Positions 9,321 to 17,578 of a stretch of 64,000 nucleotides of DNA are shown piece after piece. Each line of letters starts with the position of its first letter. Position 1 is the first letter of the stretch. This DNA is from Blastococcus sp. CPCC 205250 (lineage in GTDB: Bacteria > Actinomycetota > Actinomycetes > Mycobacteriales > Geodermatophilaceae), in assembly GCF_019799925.1 (NCBI RefSeq), contig NZ_JABGCG010000002.1, positions 248,001 to 312,000 on the forward strand. The letters run 5' to 3'. The notes under the pieces are model-generated. The model was given only the letters and a program-made list of their open reading frames with translations, was not told the origin of the DNA and did not search any database. Both the position numbers and the translations under genes were made by a program.

Positions 9321-9346
9321 CCCGTCAAGGGCTGACGGGCCTTTTT
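9321..9346 (+). terminator. Intrinsic terminator or attenuator just upstream of the DUF4383 gene
   Basis: CCCGTC and GACGGG form a 6-bp stem with a 7-nt loop, followed by CCTTTTT, one of the few T-tract terminators in this window. It ends only about 6 nt before the ribosome binding site (TTGGAGGA) of the gene at 9361. An upstream CGGGT (about 9300) could pair with ACCCG at 9320-9324 and break the stem. It may end the carbamoyltransferase transcript or act as an attenuator. Confidence 0.55.
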
Positions 9347-9360
9347 CCCTTGGAGGACCC

Positions 9361-9828
9361 ATGTCCGCAGCACGAGGCACCGGCGCAGACCGCCGGGGCA
9401 TGACCTGGCCGCAGATGCTGGCGCTGGCGTTCGGCGTGATCTACCTGCTGGTCGGCATCGTCGGCTTCTTCATCACCGGCTTCGGCGACTTCTTCGGCAA
9501 CGAGAACGCCGTCCCGCCGGCCCACGAGGACGACATGCTCCTGTTCTTCATGATCAACCCGATGCACAACGTGGTGCACATCCTGATCGGTGCGGCGGGC
9601 ATCGCCCTGTCGCGCACCCTGGCCGGGGCCCGGACCTACGGCTGGCTGCTCGCGGTCGGCTACGGCGCCGCCTTCGTCTACGGCCTCATCGCCATCGGCA
9701 AGGACTGGGACTTCCTGAACCTGAACGCCGCTGACAACGTGCTCCACATCCTCACCGCGATCGTGGGCCTGGTCATCGCCCTCGGCCCGGTGCGCAACGC
9801 GGTCGACCACCGCGGCACTCGCGTCTGA
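9361..9828 (+). CDS. DUF4383-type four-helix membrane protein
   Basis: 155 residues with four hydrophobic segments (about 20-42, 65-82, 92-110, 125-142). The pattern of a first helix beginning MLALAFGVIYLLVGIVGF, a FF..NPMHNVVHILIG motif and a final DNVLHILTAIVGL motif matches the DUF4383 family of actinobacterial membrane proteins, whose role is unknown. Start at ATG 9361 is supported by GGAGGA 7 nt upstream. The short 5' distance to a T-tract hairpin suggests regulated expression. A strong terminator follows at 9892. Confidence 0.82.
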   Translation: MSAARGTGADRRGMTWPQMLALAFGVIYLLVGIVGFFITGFGDFFGNENAVPPAHEDDMLLFFMINPMHNVVHILIGAAGIALSRTLAGARTYGWLLAVGYGAAFVYGLIAIGKDWDFLNLNAADNVLHILTAIVGLVIALGPVRNAVDHRGTRV

Positions 9829-9891
9829 CGGAGGACCCCGTGCCCTCCATCGCTCACTAGCTCGCGGCGGGCCCTGCACGGGAGCCGAGAC

Positions 9892-9925
9892 GGAGCCGGG
9901 TCCCTCCTCGGAGGGGCCCGGCTCC
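9892..9925 (+). terminator. Strong hairpin terminator after the DUF4383 gene
   Basis: GGAGCCGGG and CCCGGCTCC pair perfectly; the inner TCCCTCC/GAGGGG region extends the stem, leaving a small loop. No T tract. Confidence 0.7.
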
Positions 9926-10010
9926 GGCGCGTCCGGCCCCGGACGGGGCGCATCCGGTCCGGTGCCACCCCCGGTGTGCCGGCGGTCACCGCTCCCTCTA
10001 CGGTCCGCTC

Positions 10011-11222
10011 ATGGACTTCGCCCTCTCCGCCAAGGCCGAGGACGTCTGTGCCCGCGCATGGGACTTCATGCGCGAGCACGTGTTCCCCGCCGAAGCCGTC
10101 TACGACGCCTGGCGCGCCGAGCGCGGCCATGACGACCACGCGCACCCGCCGGTCCTGGAGGACCTCAAGGCCGAGGCCCGCAAGCGCGGGCTGTGGAACC
10201 TCTTCCACCACGAGGTCGGCGGCCTGACCAACCTCGAGTACGCCTCCGTCGCCGAGATCACCGGCTGGTCGCCGGTCATCGCCCCCGAGGCGATGAACGT
10301 CGGCGCGCCCGACACGGGCAACATGGAGACGCTCATGCTGTTCGGCACGCCCGAGCAGAAGTCGCGCTGGCTCGAGCCGCTGCTCGAGGGCGAGATCCGC
10401 TCGGGCTTCGCCATGACCGAGCCCGACGTCGCGTCGTCCGACGCCCGCAACATCCAGACGTCGATCGTGCGCGACGGCGACGAGTACGTCATCAACGGCC
10501 GCAAGTGGTGGACCAGCGGCGCCGCCGACGAGCGCTGCCAGATCTTCATCGTCATGGGCAAGACCGACCCCGAGGGCGCTCCGCACCGGCAGCAGTCCAT
10601 GGTCCTGGTCCCCCGCGACACCCCGGGCCTGGAGATCGTGCGGCACCTGCCGGTCTTCGGCTACCAGGACCAGCACGGCCACTCGGAGCTGCGGTTCACC
10701 GACGTCCGCGTGCCGGTCACCAACATCCTCGCCGGCGAGGGCGACGGGTTCATGATCGCCCAGGCGCGCCTGGGCCCCGGCCGCATCCACCACTGCATGC
10801 GCGCCATCGGCATGGCCGAGCGGGCGCTGGCCCTCATGGTCGAGCGGACGAAGAGCCGCGTCGCCTTCGGCCGGCCCCTGGCTGACCAGGGCACCGTCCG
10901 CGAGGCGATCGCGCTGTCGCGCATCGAGATCGACCAGGCCCGGCTCTACGTGCTGAAGACCGCCGACCTGATCGACCGGTACGGCGCGAAGGGGGCCAAG
11001 ACCGAGATCTCCGCGATCAAGGTGGCCGCCCCCCGCGTCGCGCTCGACGTCATCGACCGCGCCATCCAGGTGCACGGTGGTGCCGGCGTCAGCAACGACA
11101 CCGTGCTCGCCCGCTTCTACGCCAGCGCGCGGACACTGCGGATCGTCGACGGGCCCGACGCCGTGCACATCCGTGGCGTCGCCAAGGAGGAGCTGGCGCG
11201 GGAGCGCCCCTTCAGCGGCTGA
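10011..11222 (+). CDS. Acyl-CoA dehydrogenase family protein
   Basis: 403 residues with the acyl-CoA dehydrogenase fold. [15 protein letters not shown] and [10 protein letters not shown] bracket the flavin-binding loop. The C-terminal helical domain contains [22 protein letters not shown], a [21 protein letters not shown] flavin-contact segment and a final [11 protein letters not shown]. It oxidises acyl-CoA esters with FAD as cofactor; this subtype (ACAD10/11-like) often acts on branched or hydroxylated chains, but the substrate is not evident. TACGGT lies at 9999-10004, exactly 6 nt before the ATG, so the message is probably leaderless. It stands alone between two terminators. Confidence 0.9.
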   Translation: MDFALSAKAEDVCARAWDFMREHVFPAEAVYDAWRAERGHDDHAHPPVLEDLKAEARKRGLWNLFHHEVGGLTNLEYASVAEITGWSPVIAPEAMNVGAPDTGNMETLMLFGTPEQKSRWLEPLLEGEIRSGFAMTEPDVASSDARNIQTSIVRDGDEYVINGRKWWTSGAADERCQIFIVMGKTDPEGAPHRQQSMVLVPRDTPGLEIVRHLPVFGYQDQHGHSELRFTDVRVPVTNILAGEGDGFMIAQARLGPGRIHHCMRAIGMAERALALMVERTKSRVAFGRPLADQGTVREAIALSRIEIDQARLYVLKTADLIDRYGAKGAKTEISAIKVAAPRVALDVIDRAIQVHGGAGVSNDTVLARFYASARTLRIVDGPDAVHIRGVAKEELARERPFSG

Positions 11223-11235
11223 CCGACCGGTACGC

Positions 11236-11272
11236 CGAGCGGCGGGGCCCCGCACCGGGGCCCCGCCGCTCG
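11236..11272. terminator. Bidirectional GC hairpin between convergent genes
   Basis: CGAGCGGCGGGGCCCC (11236-11251) pairs perfectly with GGGGCCCCGCCGCTCG (11257-11272): a 16-bp stem with a 5-nt loop. It serves the acyl-CoA dehydrogenase gene and the small gene ending at 11277. Confidence 0.85.
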
Positions 11273-11276
11273 CGCG

Positions 11277-11477
11277 TCAGGGGCTGAGCGTCGTCCCGAA
11301 GGCGCCGCCGGCGAGCTTGGCCATCAGCTGCGTGCGGTCCAGCCCCACGGCCTCCAGGGCGGCGGCGTCCGCGTCGGTGTCGATCTCGTCGGGCAGCTGC
11401 GCGGCCACCTTGTCGGCCGTGTCGTTGTCACCCTCGGTGCGCAACGTCTCGACGAGCTGCTGCTTCTTGAGCTTCAC
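11277..11477 (-). CDS. Small acidic hypothetical protein
   Basis: 66 residues, soluble, with no cysteines. A basic N-terminus (MKLKKQQLVETLRTEGDND) is followed by an acidic Ala/Asp-rich middle and an amphipathic C-terminal part (AVGLDRTQLMAKLAGG). The spacing of charged residues suggests a helical domain. ATG start with a GGAGGG-type site about 8 nt upstream. I do not recognise the family. It shares a bidirectional terminator with the acyl-CoA dehydrogenase gene. Confidence 0.6.
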   Translation of the reverse strand: MKLKKQQLVETLRTEGDNDTADKVAAQLPDEIDTDADAAALEAVGLDRTQLMAKLAGGAFGTTLSP

Positions 11478-11549
11478 GTGACCCTCCGTCCTCGTCCGGC
11501 ACTGTCCGCCAGGAGTGTGGTCCGGGTCACGACCGGTCGCCAGTCCGGC

Positions 11550-11744
11550 TCAGCGGGCCCGCGCGCGCCGCAGGAGGAGGACGCCGACCGCGGCGAACAG
11601 CGCGGCGACGCCGAGCTGGGCGAAGCCGATGACCTGGCGGTCGCTGGCGAACCAGGTCGGTGTCGAGACGAGCAGGACGACGGCGATGCCCAGGACCAGC
11701 AGGCCCACGAGCCGCTGACGGCGCGGATCCCCGCCCAGTGCCAC
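11550..11744 (-). CDS. Small membrane protein with two helices
   Basis: 64 residues with two transmembrane segments (LVGLLVLGIAVVLLV and FAQLGVAALFAAVGVLLL) and basic ends (DPRRQR, LRRARAR). The GTG at 11744 is chosen because GGGAGGAG lies 6-7 nt before it; a GTG seven codons upstream has no such site. No recognised family. It is upstream of, and co-oriented with, the small gene at 11277, but a 72-nt gap separates them. Confidence 0.55.
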   Translation of the reverse strand: MALGGDPRRQRLVGLLVLGIAVVLLVSTPTWFASDRQVIGFAQLGVAALFAAVGVLLLRRARAR

Positions 11745-11910
11745 GACGTCTCCTCCCGAGGCCACGGTCGCGCGGCCTGCCGCGGCAGCGTCTCAGACCG
11801 GTAACACCTGCCGGCGGCCGGGCTCCCCTCCCGCCGTGGTGACGTAGCGTCACCACGCACCTGATCTCGACACGGAGAGTGTCGGGGAGCCGCCCGGAAC
11901 GAGGGGTCCG

Positions 11911-13107
11911 ATGAGCGAGCCGTACGGCCAGCCCGCCTGGGGGCAGCAGCCGCCCCCGCAGGGTCCGCAGCAGCCGGCCTGGGGACCGCAGCAGCCCTCG
12001 TGGGGGCCGCAGCAGCCGTCCTGGGGACCGCACCAGACTCCCCAGCAGGTCCCGCAGCCGGGCTGGGGTGCGCCGCCGGCCGCGTGGGGCCCGCCGCCCC
12101 GCCGGTCGCGCCGCGGCCTGTGGTGGGCGCTGGGTGCCCTGCTCGTGGCGGTGGCGGTCGGCGCCGCGGTCACGGTGTTCCTGCTGAGCCGCCCCCTCGA
12201 CCCCCCGGCCGAGGTCCAGGCCACCGCGGGCGAGGACGGCGTCGCGATCAGCTGGCGGGCCGCGGAGGACGCCGTCGAGTACGAGGTGCACCGCGGCGAC
12301 GAGCCGCTGGGCACCACCGTCGAGACGACCTACGTCGACACCGAGGCGCCCGGCGGCACCGAGTACCGCTACACGGTCGTCGCGCTGGCGGAGGACGGCG
12401 ACCGCTCCGAGCCGGTCGGGTCCGGGGCCGTCGTCACCCCGCTGGACGACCTGACGGAGTTCGGCGCGAGCAGCGTCGACGCCGACGTCTCCCTGGAGTG
12501 GGAGCCGGTGACCGGGGCCGACCGGTACGAGATCACGAGGAGCGGCACCCTCCTCGACGACACGGTGACCGACAGCCCGTACCTCGACGAGGACGTGCCC
12601 GCCGGCGAGCACCGCTACGAGCTCACCGCCGTCGACGAGGACGGCGAGGGCAGCCGGACCTCGATCGACCTCACGTTCTCCGCCCGCGGCCCGTGGCAGC
12701 AGGCCTCCGAGATCGCACGGACCTTCCCCGAGCTCGTCCCCGTCGAGCCCGGCGGCTCGGCCTGGCAGGGCTCGACCTGCGACCGGGGCACCCCGGTCGG
12801 GCAGGAGTCGGTGGTGACCTGCGCCTACCCCAACGGGATCCAGCTGCGGGTGCTGCAGTTCCCCGACCGCGGCGCGCGCGACGCCGAGGTGGGCGGCGCC
12901 CGGGCGTCCGGCGGCCCGGTCACGACGTGGGCCTATGGCGAGGGGGCGCCCGAGGGCGATCTCGTCCTGTCCCCGCCTGGGCCGGCGACCTGGCGCTACA
13001 TCACCTTCCACGACCCCGACCTCGAGCTGTTCGTGCTGCGGGTCGACTGGGACGGGCACAGCCAGGAGGAGCTCGACGCCGTCTGGTTCGCCGAGGCCCC
13101 GTTCTGA
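11911..13107 (+). CDS. Membrane-anchored protein with fibronectin-III-like domains
   Basis: 398 residues. Residues 1-60 are a Pro/Gln/Trp-rich cytoplasmic tail made of imperfect QQPxWGP repeats. A basic patch (PPRRSRRG) precedes one transmembrane helix (about 70-93). Outside follow two FN3-like domains: AEVQATAGEDGVAISWRAAEDAVEYEVHRG and a second with VSLEWEPVTGADRYEITRSG, each about 80 residues. The last about 140 residues, containing a Cys pair (TCDRG, TCAYPNG) probably in a disulfide, form an unrecognised domain. It is a single-gene unit with an upstream GAACGAGGGG ribosome binding site. Role unknown; possibly cell-surface sensing or adhesion. Confidence 0.7.
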   Translation: MSEPYGQPAWGQQPPPQGPQQPAWGPQQPSWGPQQPSWGPHQTPQQVPQPGWGAPPAAWGPPPRRSRRGLWWALGALLVAVAVGAAVTVFLLSRPLDPPAEVQATAGEDGVAISWRAAEDAVEYEVHRGDEPLGTTVETTYVDTEAPGGTEYRYTVVALAEDGDRSEPVGSGAVVTPLDDLTEFGASSVDADVSLEWEPVTGADRYEITRSGTLLDDTVTDSPYLDEDVPAGEHRYELTAVDEDGEGSRTSIDLTFSARGPWQQASEIARTFPELVPVEPGGSAWQGSTCDRGTPVGQESVVTCAYPNGIQLRVLQFPDRGARDAEVGGARASGGPVTTWAYGEGAPEGDLVLSPPGPATWRYITFHDPDLELFVLRVDWDGHSQEELDAVWFAEAPF

Positions 13108-13118
13108 CGCGCCGGCCC

Positions 13119-13148
13119 TTGTCAGGCAAGTAGCTGCTTGCGTATCGT
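13119..13148 (+). promoter_or_regulatory. arsR promoter with an inverted-repeat operator in the spacer
   Basis: TTGTCA (13119-13124) and TATCGT (13143-13148) are separated by 18 bp. The spacer holds GCAAG-N6-CTTGC (13126-13141), an inverted repeat placed where a bound ArsR dimer would block RNA polymerase. The -10 hexamer ends 6 nt before the GTG start, so the mRNA is probably leaderless. Confidence 0.65.
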
Positions 13149-13154
13149 TCCGCC

Positions 13155-13436
13155 GTGGGCGACGTGTTCAAGGCCCTCGCCGACCCGACTAGGCGCGCGA
13201 TCCTCGACGAGCTGCAGGAGCGGAGCGGCCAGACGCTGTTCGAGCTGTGCACCCGGCTGGTGACCAGGCACGGGGTGGGCTCGTCGCGGCAGGCCGTCTC
13301 GCAGCACCTGGAGGTCCTCGAGGCCGCCGGCCTGGTGCGCAGCCGGCGCGAGGGCCGCTACAAGTTCCACGACCTGGACACGTCGCCGCTGCGCACCATC
13401 GTCGAGCGGTGGCCCCCGCCACCGCCTCACCCCTGA
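13155..13436 (+). CDS. ArsR-family winged-helix repressor
   Basis: 93 residues. The start GDVFKALADPTRRAILDEL is the family signature, and SSRQAVSQHLEVLEAAGLV is the recognition helix region, followed by the wing SRREGRYKFHDL. There are no Cys/His metal sites, so it is more like the non-metal ArsR regulators that sit beside glyoxalase-like or SRPBCC genes. GTG start at 13155. The promoter contains an inverted repeat, which suggests autoregulation. It is followed after 17 nt by a VOC gene, its probable target. Confidence 0.85.
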   Translation: MGDVFKALADPTRRAILDELQERSGQTLFELCTRLVTRHGVGSSRQAVSQHLEVLEAAGLVRSRREGRYKFHDLDTSPLRTIVERWPPPPPHP

Positions 13437-13453
13437 GCCCCCGGAGGGACCCC

Positions 13454-13861
13454 GTGCGGATCGGCCTGACCAGCATCTTCGTCGACGACCAGGAGAAGGC
13501 GGTGCGCTTCTACACCGAGGTGCTCGGCTTCCAGCTCAAGCACGACGTCCCGCTGGGCGAGCACCGCTGGCTGACCGTGGTGTCCCCGGAGCAGCCCGAC
13601 GGCGTGGAGATCGTCCTGGAGCCCGACGCGCACCCCGCCGTCCGCCCGTTCACCGAGGCACTCGTCGCCGACGGCATCCCGTTCACCGCGTTCTCCGTCG
13701 ACGACGTGCAGGCCGAGGTCGACCGGCTCAAGGGCCTGGGCGTGACGTTCACCCAGGAGCCGCTGCGGATGGGGCCGGTGACCACCGCCGTCCTCGACGA
13801 CACCTGCGGCAACCTCGTCCAGCTCGCGCAGATGCACGCCGACGAGGCGCCGCAGGGCTAG
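13454..13861 (+). CDS. VOC-family glyoxalase/bleomycin-resistance-like protein
   Basis: 135 residues with the paired beta-alpha-beta-beta-beta units of the vicinal-oxygen-chelate superfamily: IGLTSIFVDDQEKAVRFYTEVLGFQ at the N-terminus and a second module ending TTAVLDDTCGNLVQL. Potential metal ligands are H (EHRW) and E (VEIVLE). GTG at 13454 has GGAGGG 7 nt upstream. It is co-transcribed with the ArsR gene. The substrate is unknown; it could be a dioxygenase or drug-binding protein. Its stop overlaps the convergent LCP gene stop by 4 nt. Confidence 0.8.
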   Translation: MRIGLTSIFVDDQEKAVRFYTEVLGFQLKHDVPLGEHRWLTVVSPEQPDGVEIVLEPDAHPAVRPFTEALVADGIPFTAFSVDDVQAEVDRLKGLGVTFTQEPLRMGPVTTAVLDDTCGNLVQLAQMHADEAPQG

Positions 13862-15477
13862 TCCGCCTGGTTCGGGGGCTCCCCCGCCGCCACGGCGGCG
13901 GCCGCCTGCTCCGGGTCGTAGGCGCAGGCATCACCGATGTCGGTGACCGGCTCGGTGGCCGGCTGCTCACCGGCCGCCGGCGGCGGGGCGGACGTCTCCG
14001 CCGCCGGGGGCGCGGAGGTCTCCGGCGCCGGCGCGGTCCCCGGCGACAGCGCGCTCAGCACGATCAGGCGCATCTTCTCGTAGTCGGGGTAGGCCGGGTC
14101 GATCACGCTGTCGTCGAAGACGACGCTGGTCACCTGCGCCTCCTTGACCCGGTCCCCGAGGTCGACGAAGTCCTGCAGCGCCGAGCGGGGGATGTCGGTG
14201 CTGACGATGTCGCGGGTCGCGGAGGCCAGCTCCTGGTAGTCCTGCAGGAGCGTCAGCGGGTCCGCGGCGTCGATGATCGCGTCGATCGTGCAGCGCTGGC
14301 GGGCCATGCGGTCGTAGTCGCTCAGCCCGAAGCGGCCGCGGGCGTAGGCGAGCGCCAGGAAACCGTCCATGTGCTGGTCGGGGCCCGGCACGATGTAGTC
14401 GTCGGGGAGCTCGCCGGTGCCGGGGTCGCCGTTGATCGGCACGTAGTAGTTCACGTTCACCGTGATGCCGCCGAGGGCGTCGACCAGCCGGGCGAAGCCG
14501 TCGAGGTTGACCAGCACGAAGTAGTCGATGTCCAGGCCCAGCGCCTCGCCGACGCCGAGCTTCAGGAAGTCCGCTCCCGGGTCGTCGGTCGGCCCGAGGA
14601 TGTCGGGGTACTCGGCCGGGCCGTTGCGGTACACGGCGTTGAGCAGGCTCTCGCTCTCGCTGCCGGCGTCGAAGCCGTCGGGGTAGACCTCGGCCAGCGG
14701 GCTGTCGGCCGGGAAGGGCAGCTCCTCCAGGTTGCGGGGGAGGCTGAACAGCACCGTGTCGCCGCTGTCGGTGTCGATGCTCGCCACGATGACGGTGTCG
14801 GTCCGCACCCCGTCGCGGCCCTCCCCGCCGTCCCCGCCGAGGAGCAGCACGTTGACCCGCTCCTGGTCGCCGAACGGGTCCGGCTCGTCCACGACCGTGG
14901 CCGACTGGCGGTCGTCGGCGAAGACCTCGTCGATGAGACCCGCCTGCGCGACCGCGAACTGGCCCACGAGGTAGGCCGGGTAGCCCACGGCGGCGACGAG
15001 CGCGACGACCAGCAGGGCGCCGACGGCGTGCCGGCCGCGCGAGGTGGGCCGCGGCAGCAGGGCGCGGTAGCCGAGGACGACGGCGAGCACCCAGAGGACG
15101 GCGAGGGCCACCACGCCGGCCAGCAGCCAGCGCAGCTGGGCGGTGTCGACGGCGATCCCGATCGCCGTCCGCCGGCCCGCGGTGACCAGCCAGGCCGCCG
15201 CGCCCACCAGGAGGAGGAAGACGGCCAGCACGGCGATGCCGGTGCGCCGCCGTCCGGCCGCGAGGAACCCGGTCCCGGGCACGACGGTGTTGGCGACGGT
15301 CCAGCCCAGCGCCGCCCCGAACCCGCGCTGCCGCGTCCCGGCCGGGGCGCCGGACGGCCCCGCCGCGCGCGCTCCGCGCCGGCCCCCGCGCGAGCGCGCC
15401 GGCTCCGCCCCCGGCACGGGGGGCAGGGCGGCCCGCGGGGACCCGATCGGCCGGGTCGCGTCGTCGGCGTCGCTCAC
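13858..15477 (-). CDS. LytR-CpsA-Psr (LCP) family cell-wall glycopolymer ligase
   Basis: 539 residues. A disordered basic N-terminus (about 1-55) is followed by four hydrophobic segments between about 55 and 175, more than the single helix of simple LCP proteins. The extracellular LCP domain (about 205-440) contains VNVLLLGGDGGEGRDGVRTDTVIVASID, SLPRNLEEL with the conserved arginine, DYFVLVNLDGFARLVDALGGITV and LAYARGRFGLSDYDRMARQR. These residues bind the polyprenyl-phosphate donor. The tail is Ala/Pro/Thr-rich. LCP enzymes attach teichoic acid, arabinogalactan or capsule to peptidoglycan. Start is GTG at 15477. Confidence 0.9.
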   Translation of the reverse strand: MSDADDATRPIGSPRAALPPVPGAEPARSRGGRRGARAAGPSGAPAGTRQRGFGAALGWTVANTVVPGTGFLAAGRRRTGIAVLAVFLLLVGAAAWLVTAGRRTAIGIAVDTAQLRWLLAGVVALAVLWVLAVVLGYRALLPRPTSRGRHAVGALLVVALVAAVGYPAYLVGQFAVAQAGLIDEVFADDRQSATVVDEPDPFGDQERVNVLLLGGDGGEGRDGVRTDTVIVASIDTDSGDTVLFSLPRNLEELPFPADSPLAEVYPDGFDAGSESESLLNAVYRNGPAEYPDILGPTDDPGADFLKLGVGEALGLDIDYFVLVNLDGFARLVDALGGITVNVNYYVPINGDPGTGELPDDYIVPGPDQHMDGFLALAYARGRFGLSDYDRMARQRCTIDAIIDAADPLTLLQDYQELASATRDIVSTDIPRSALQDFVDLGDRVKEAQVTSVVFDDSVIDPAYPDYEKMRLIVLSALSPGTAPAPETSAPPAAETSAPPPAAGEQPATEPVTDIGDACAYDPEQAAAAVAAGEPPNQAD

Positions 15478-15602
15478 GCACGCACTCCCACGCGCCAGGT
15501 GCTCATCAGCTCATGGTCCCATCAGTCCAGGTCACGGGGGGTGGGCCCGCGAGCGACGAGGTGGGGTTACCCCCATCGGGTGGATCCGTAAGCTCGGCAG
15601 GC

Positions 15603-16403
15603 GTGCGCCTGGCCACCTGGAACGTGAACTCGATCCGCTCCCGAGCCGACCGCGTGGTCGCGTGGCTGCAGCGCTCGGACGTCGATGTCCTGGCTCTCCA
15701 GGAGACGAAGTGCCGCGACGACCAGTTCCCCGAGGACCGTTTCCGTGACCTGGGTTACGAGGTGGCGCACGTCGGCCACTCGCAGTGGAACGGGGTGGCC
15801 CTGCTCTCCCGGGTGGGCCTGACCGACGTCCAGGTCGGCTTCCCCGGCATGCCGTCGTGGGCCGCCAAGGAGGGCGTGGACCCGGCACCGGAGGCCCGGG
15901 CGCTGGGCGCCACCTGCGGCGGGGTGCGCGTGTGGAGCCTGTACGTGCCCAACGGCCGCCAGCTGGGCGACCCGCACCTGGACTACAAGCTGGCGTGGCT
16001 GGAGGCGCTGCGGGTGTCGGCCGGCGGCTGGCTGACCGACGACCCGGAGGCGCAGGTCGCCCTGGTCGGCGACTGGAACATCGCCCCGCAGGACGACGAC
16101 GTGTGGGACATGGCGGTCTTCTCGCACTCCACGCACGTGTCCCCGCCCGAGCGCGAGGCCTTCCGGGCGGTCGTCGAGGCGGGGTTCACCGACGTCGTCC
16201 GCCCGTACACGCCGGGGCCGGGCGTCTACACGTACTGGGACTACACCCAGCTGCGCTTCCCACGCCGCGAGGGCATGCGGATCGACTTCGTGCTCGGCTC
16301 GCCGGCGCTGGCCCGGCGGGTGTCCGGCGCGCGCATCGACCGCGAGGAGCGCAAGGGCAAGGGGGCCAGCGACCACGCCCCCGTGGTGGTCGAGCTCACC
16401 TGA
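15603..16403 (+). CDS. xth: Exodeoxyribonuclease III (AP endonuclease)
   Basis: 266 residues of the exonuclease-endonuclease-phosphatase superfamily. VRLATWNVNSIRSR, LALQETKCRDDQF (catalytic Glu), WSLYVPNGR, VALVGDWNIAP (Asp-Asn pair), RIDFVLGSP and ASDHAPVVVEL (catalytic His) occur in the expected order. It incises at abasic sites in base-excision repair. The GTG at 15603 is the natural start before VRLATWN; TAAGCT lies 8 nt upstream, so translation may be leaderless. Confidence 0.93.
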   Translation: MRLATWNVNSIRSRADRVVAWLQRSDVDVLALQETKCRDDQFPEDRFRDLGYEVAHVGHSQWNGVALLSRVGLTDVQVGFPGMPSWAAKEGVDPAPEARALGATCGGVRVWSLYVPNGRQLGDPHLDYKLAWLEALRVSAGGWLTDDPEAQVALVGDWNIAPQDDDVWDMAVFSHSTHVSPPEREAFRAVVEAGFTDVVRPYTPGPGVYTYWDYTQLRFPRREGMRIDFVLGSPALARRVSGARIDREERKGKGASDHAPVVVELT

Positions 16404-16445
16404 GGACCGGGGTCGGATGCCCGGCCCCGGGTGTTGTACCCGGTG

Positions 16446-17567
16446 ATGACCACGCCGGTGCTCACCCCCGCCCCGTCCCGCCACAGCGCTCCCCCGCCCG
16501 CCCGCCTCTGGACGCCCTCCCGCGTCCTCGTCACCCGCTCGGCCGCCGAGCGGCCGCACGGGCAGCGTGTGCTCGCCCGGCTGGAGGCCGCCGGCATCGA
16601 CGCCATCGAGCTGCTCCCCGGCGACCGGCTCCCCTCGCTGCGCGGCCGCGGCGACGACGACCGCGCCGCCTTCATGGCCGCCAAGGCCACGATGGCCCTC
16701 GTCGTCCCGCCGCCGTCGAAGCGGAAGCTGCAGCCCATCCCGCCGTCGGCGGACTTCCGGCTCGACCTGGCCGAGGGCTGCCCGGCGCACTGCCAGTACT
16801 GCTACCTCGCCGGCTCCCTGTCCGGCCCGCCGATCACCCGCGTCTGGGCCGACCTCGACGAGGTGCTGGCCGGGCTCGACGGGTACGTCGGGCACGGCGC
16901 CGTCACCTCCGGCACGGCCGAACGCGGCGCCGAGGGGACGACGTTCGAGGCCTCCTGCTACACCGACCCGCTGGCGCTCGAGCACCTGACCGGCGGCCTG
17001 GCGCGGATGGTCCAGCACTTCGGCACCCACGCGTGGCCCGGCCCGGTGCAGCTGCGCGCCACGACCAAGTTCGACGACGTCGCCGGCCTCCTCGACCTCC
17101 CGCACGGCGGCCGCACCCGGCTGCGCTTCTCGGTCAACGCCGCGTCGGTCGACCGCCGGTTCGAGGGCGCCACGGCGAAGGTGCCCGCGCGGCTGGGGGC
17201 GCTGTCGGCGGTGGCCGCGGCCGGCTACCCGGTGGGCGTCACCATCGCGCCGATCATGGCGGTCGAGGGATGGCAGGAGCAGTACGCGGAGCTGCTGGAC
17301 GGCATCGCCGCCGCCGTCCCGGCCGGGCACGACCTCACCGTCGAGTGCATCACCCACCGCTTCACGCCGGGCAGCAAGGAGACGCTGCTCGACTGGTACC
17401 CGCGGACGAAGCTGGAGATGGACGAGTCGCGGCGCACCACCAAGCGGGGCAAGTTCGGCTCGGTCAAGCACGTGTACCCGAAGGACACGATGGCCGAGCT
17501 GCGCGGCTGGTTCGAGCGCGAGCTGCCCGCCCGCCTGCCCGGTGGGCGCGTCCTCTACTGGACGTAA
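16446..17567 (+). CDS. Spore-photoproduct-lyase-like radical SAM protein
   Basis: 373 residues. The cluster motif is CPAHCQYCY, i.e. CX3CX2C, which is the spore photoproduct lyase pattern. It is followed by FEASCYTDPLALEHLTG, whose cysteine aligns with the catalytic H-donor cysteine of SplB. LRFSVNAASVDRRFEGAT and CITHRFTPGSKETLLDWYP are also family segments. SplB repairs the UV-induced thymine dimer of endospores; here there is no sign of endospore genes. The gene is next to exonuclease III and YaaA, so a role in UV or oxidative DNA damage is plausible. ATG at 16446 is preferred over a TTG-like upstream start at 16431. Confidence 0.85.
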   Translation: MTTPVLTPAPSRHSAPPPARLWTPSRVLVTRSAAERPHGQRVLARLEAAGIDAIELLPGDRLPSLRGRGDDDRAAFMAAKATMALVVPPPSKRKLQPIPPSADFRLDLAEGCPAHCQYCYLAGSLSGPPITRVWADLDEVLAGLDGYVGHGAVTSGTAERGAEGTTFEASCYTDPLALEHLTGGLARMVQHFGTHAWPGPVQLRATTKFDDVAGLLDLPHGGRTRLRFSVNAASVDRRFEGATAKVPARLGALSAVAAAGYPVGVTIAPIMAVEGWQEQYAELLDGIAAAVPAGHDLTVECITHRFTPGSKETLLDWYPRTKLEMDESRRTTKRGKFGSVKHVYPKDTMAELRGWFERELPARLPGGRVLYWT

Positions 17568-17578
17568 GTTCCTCCCTC

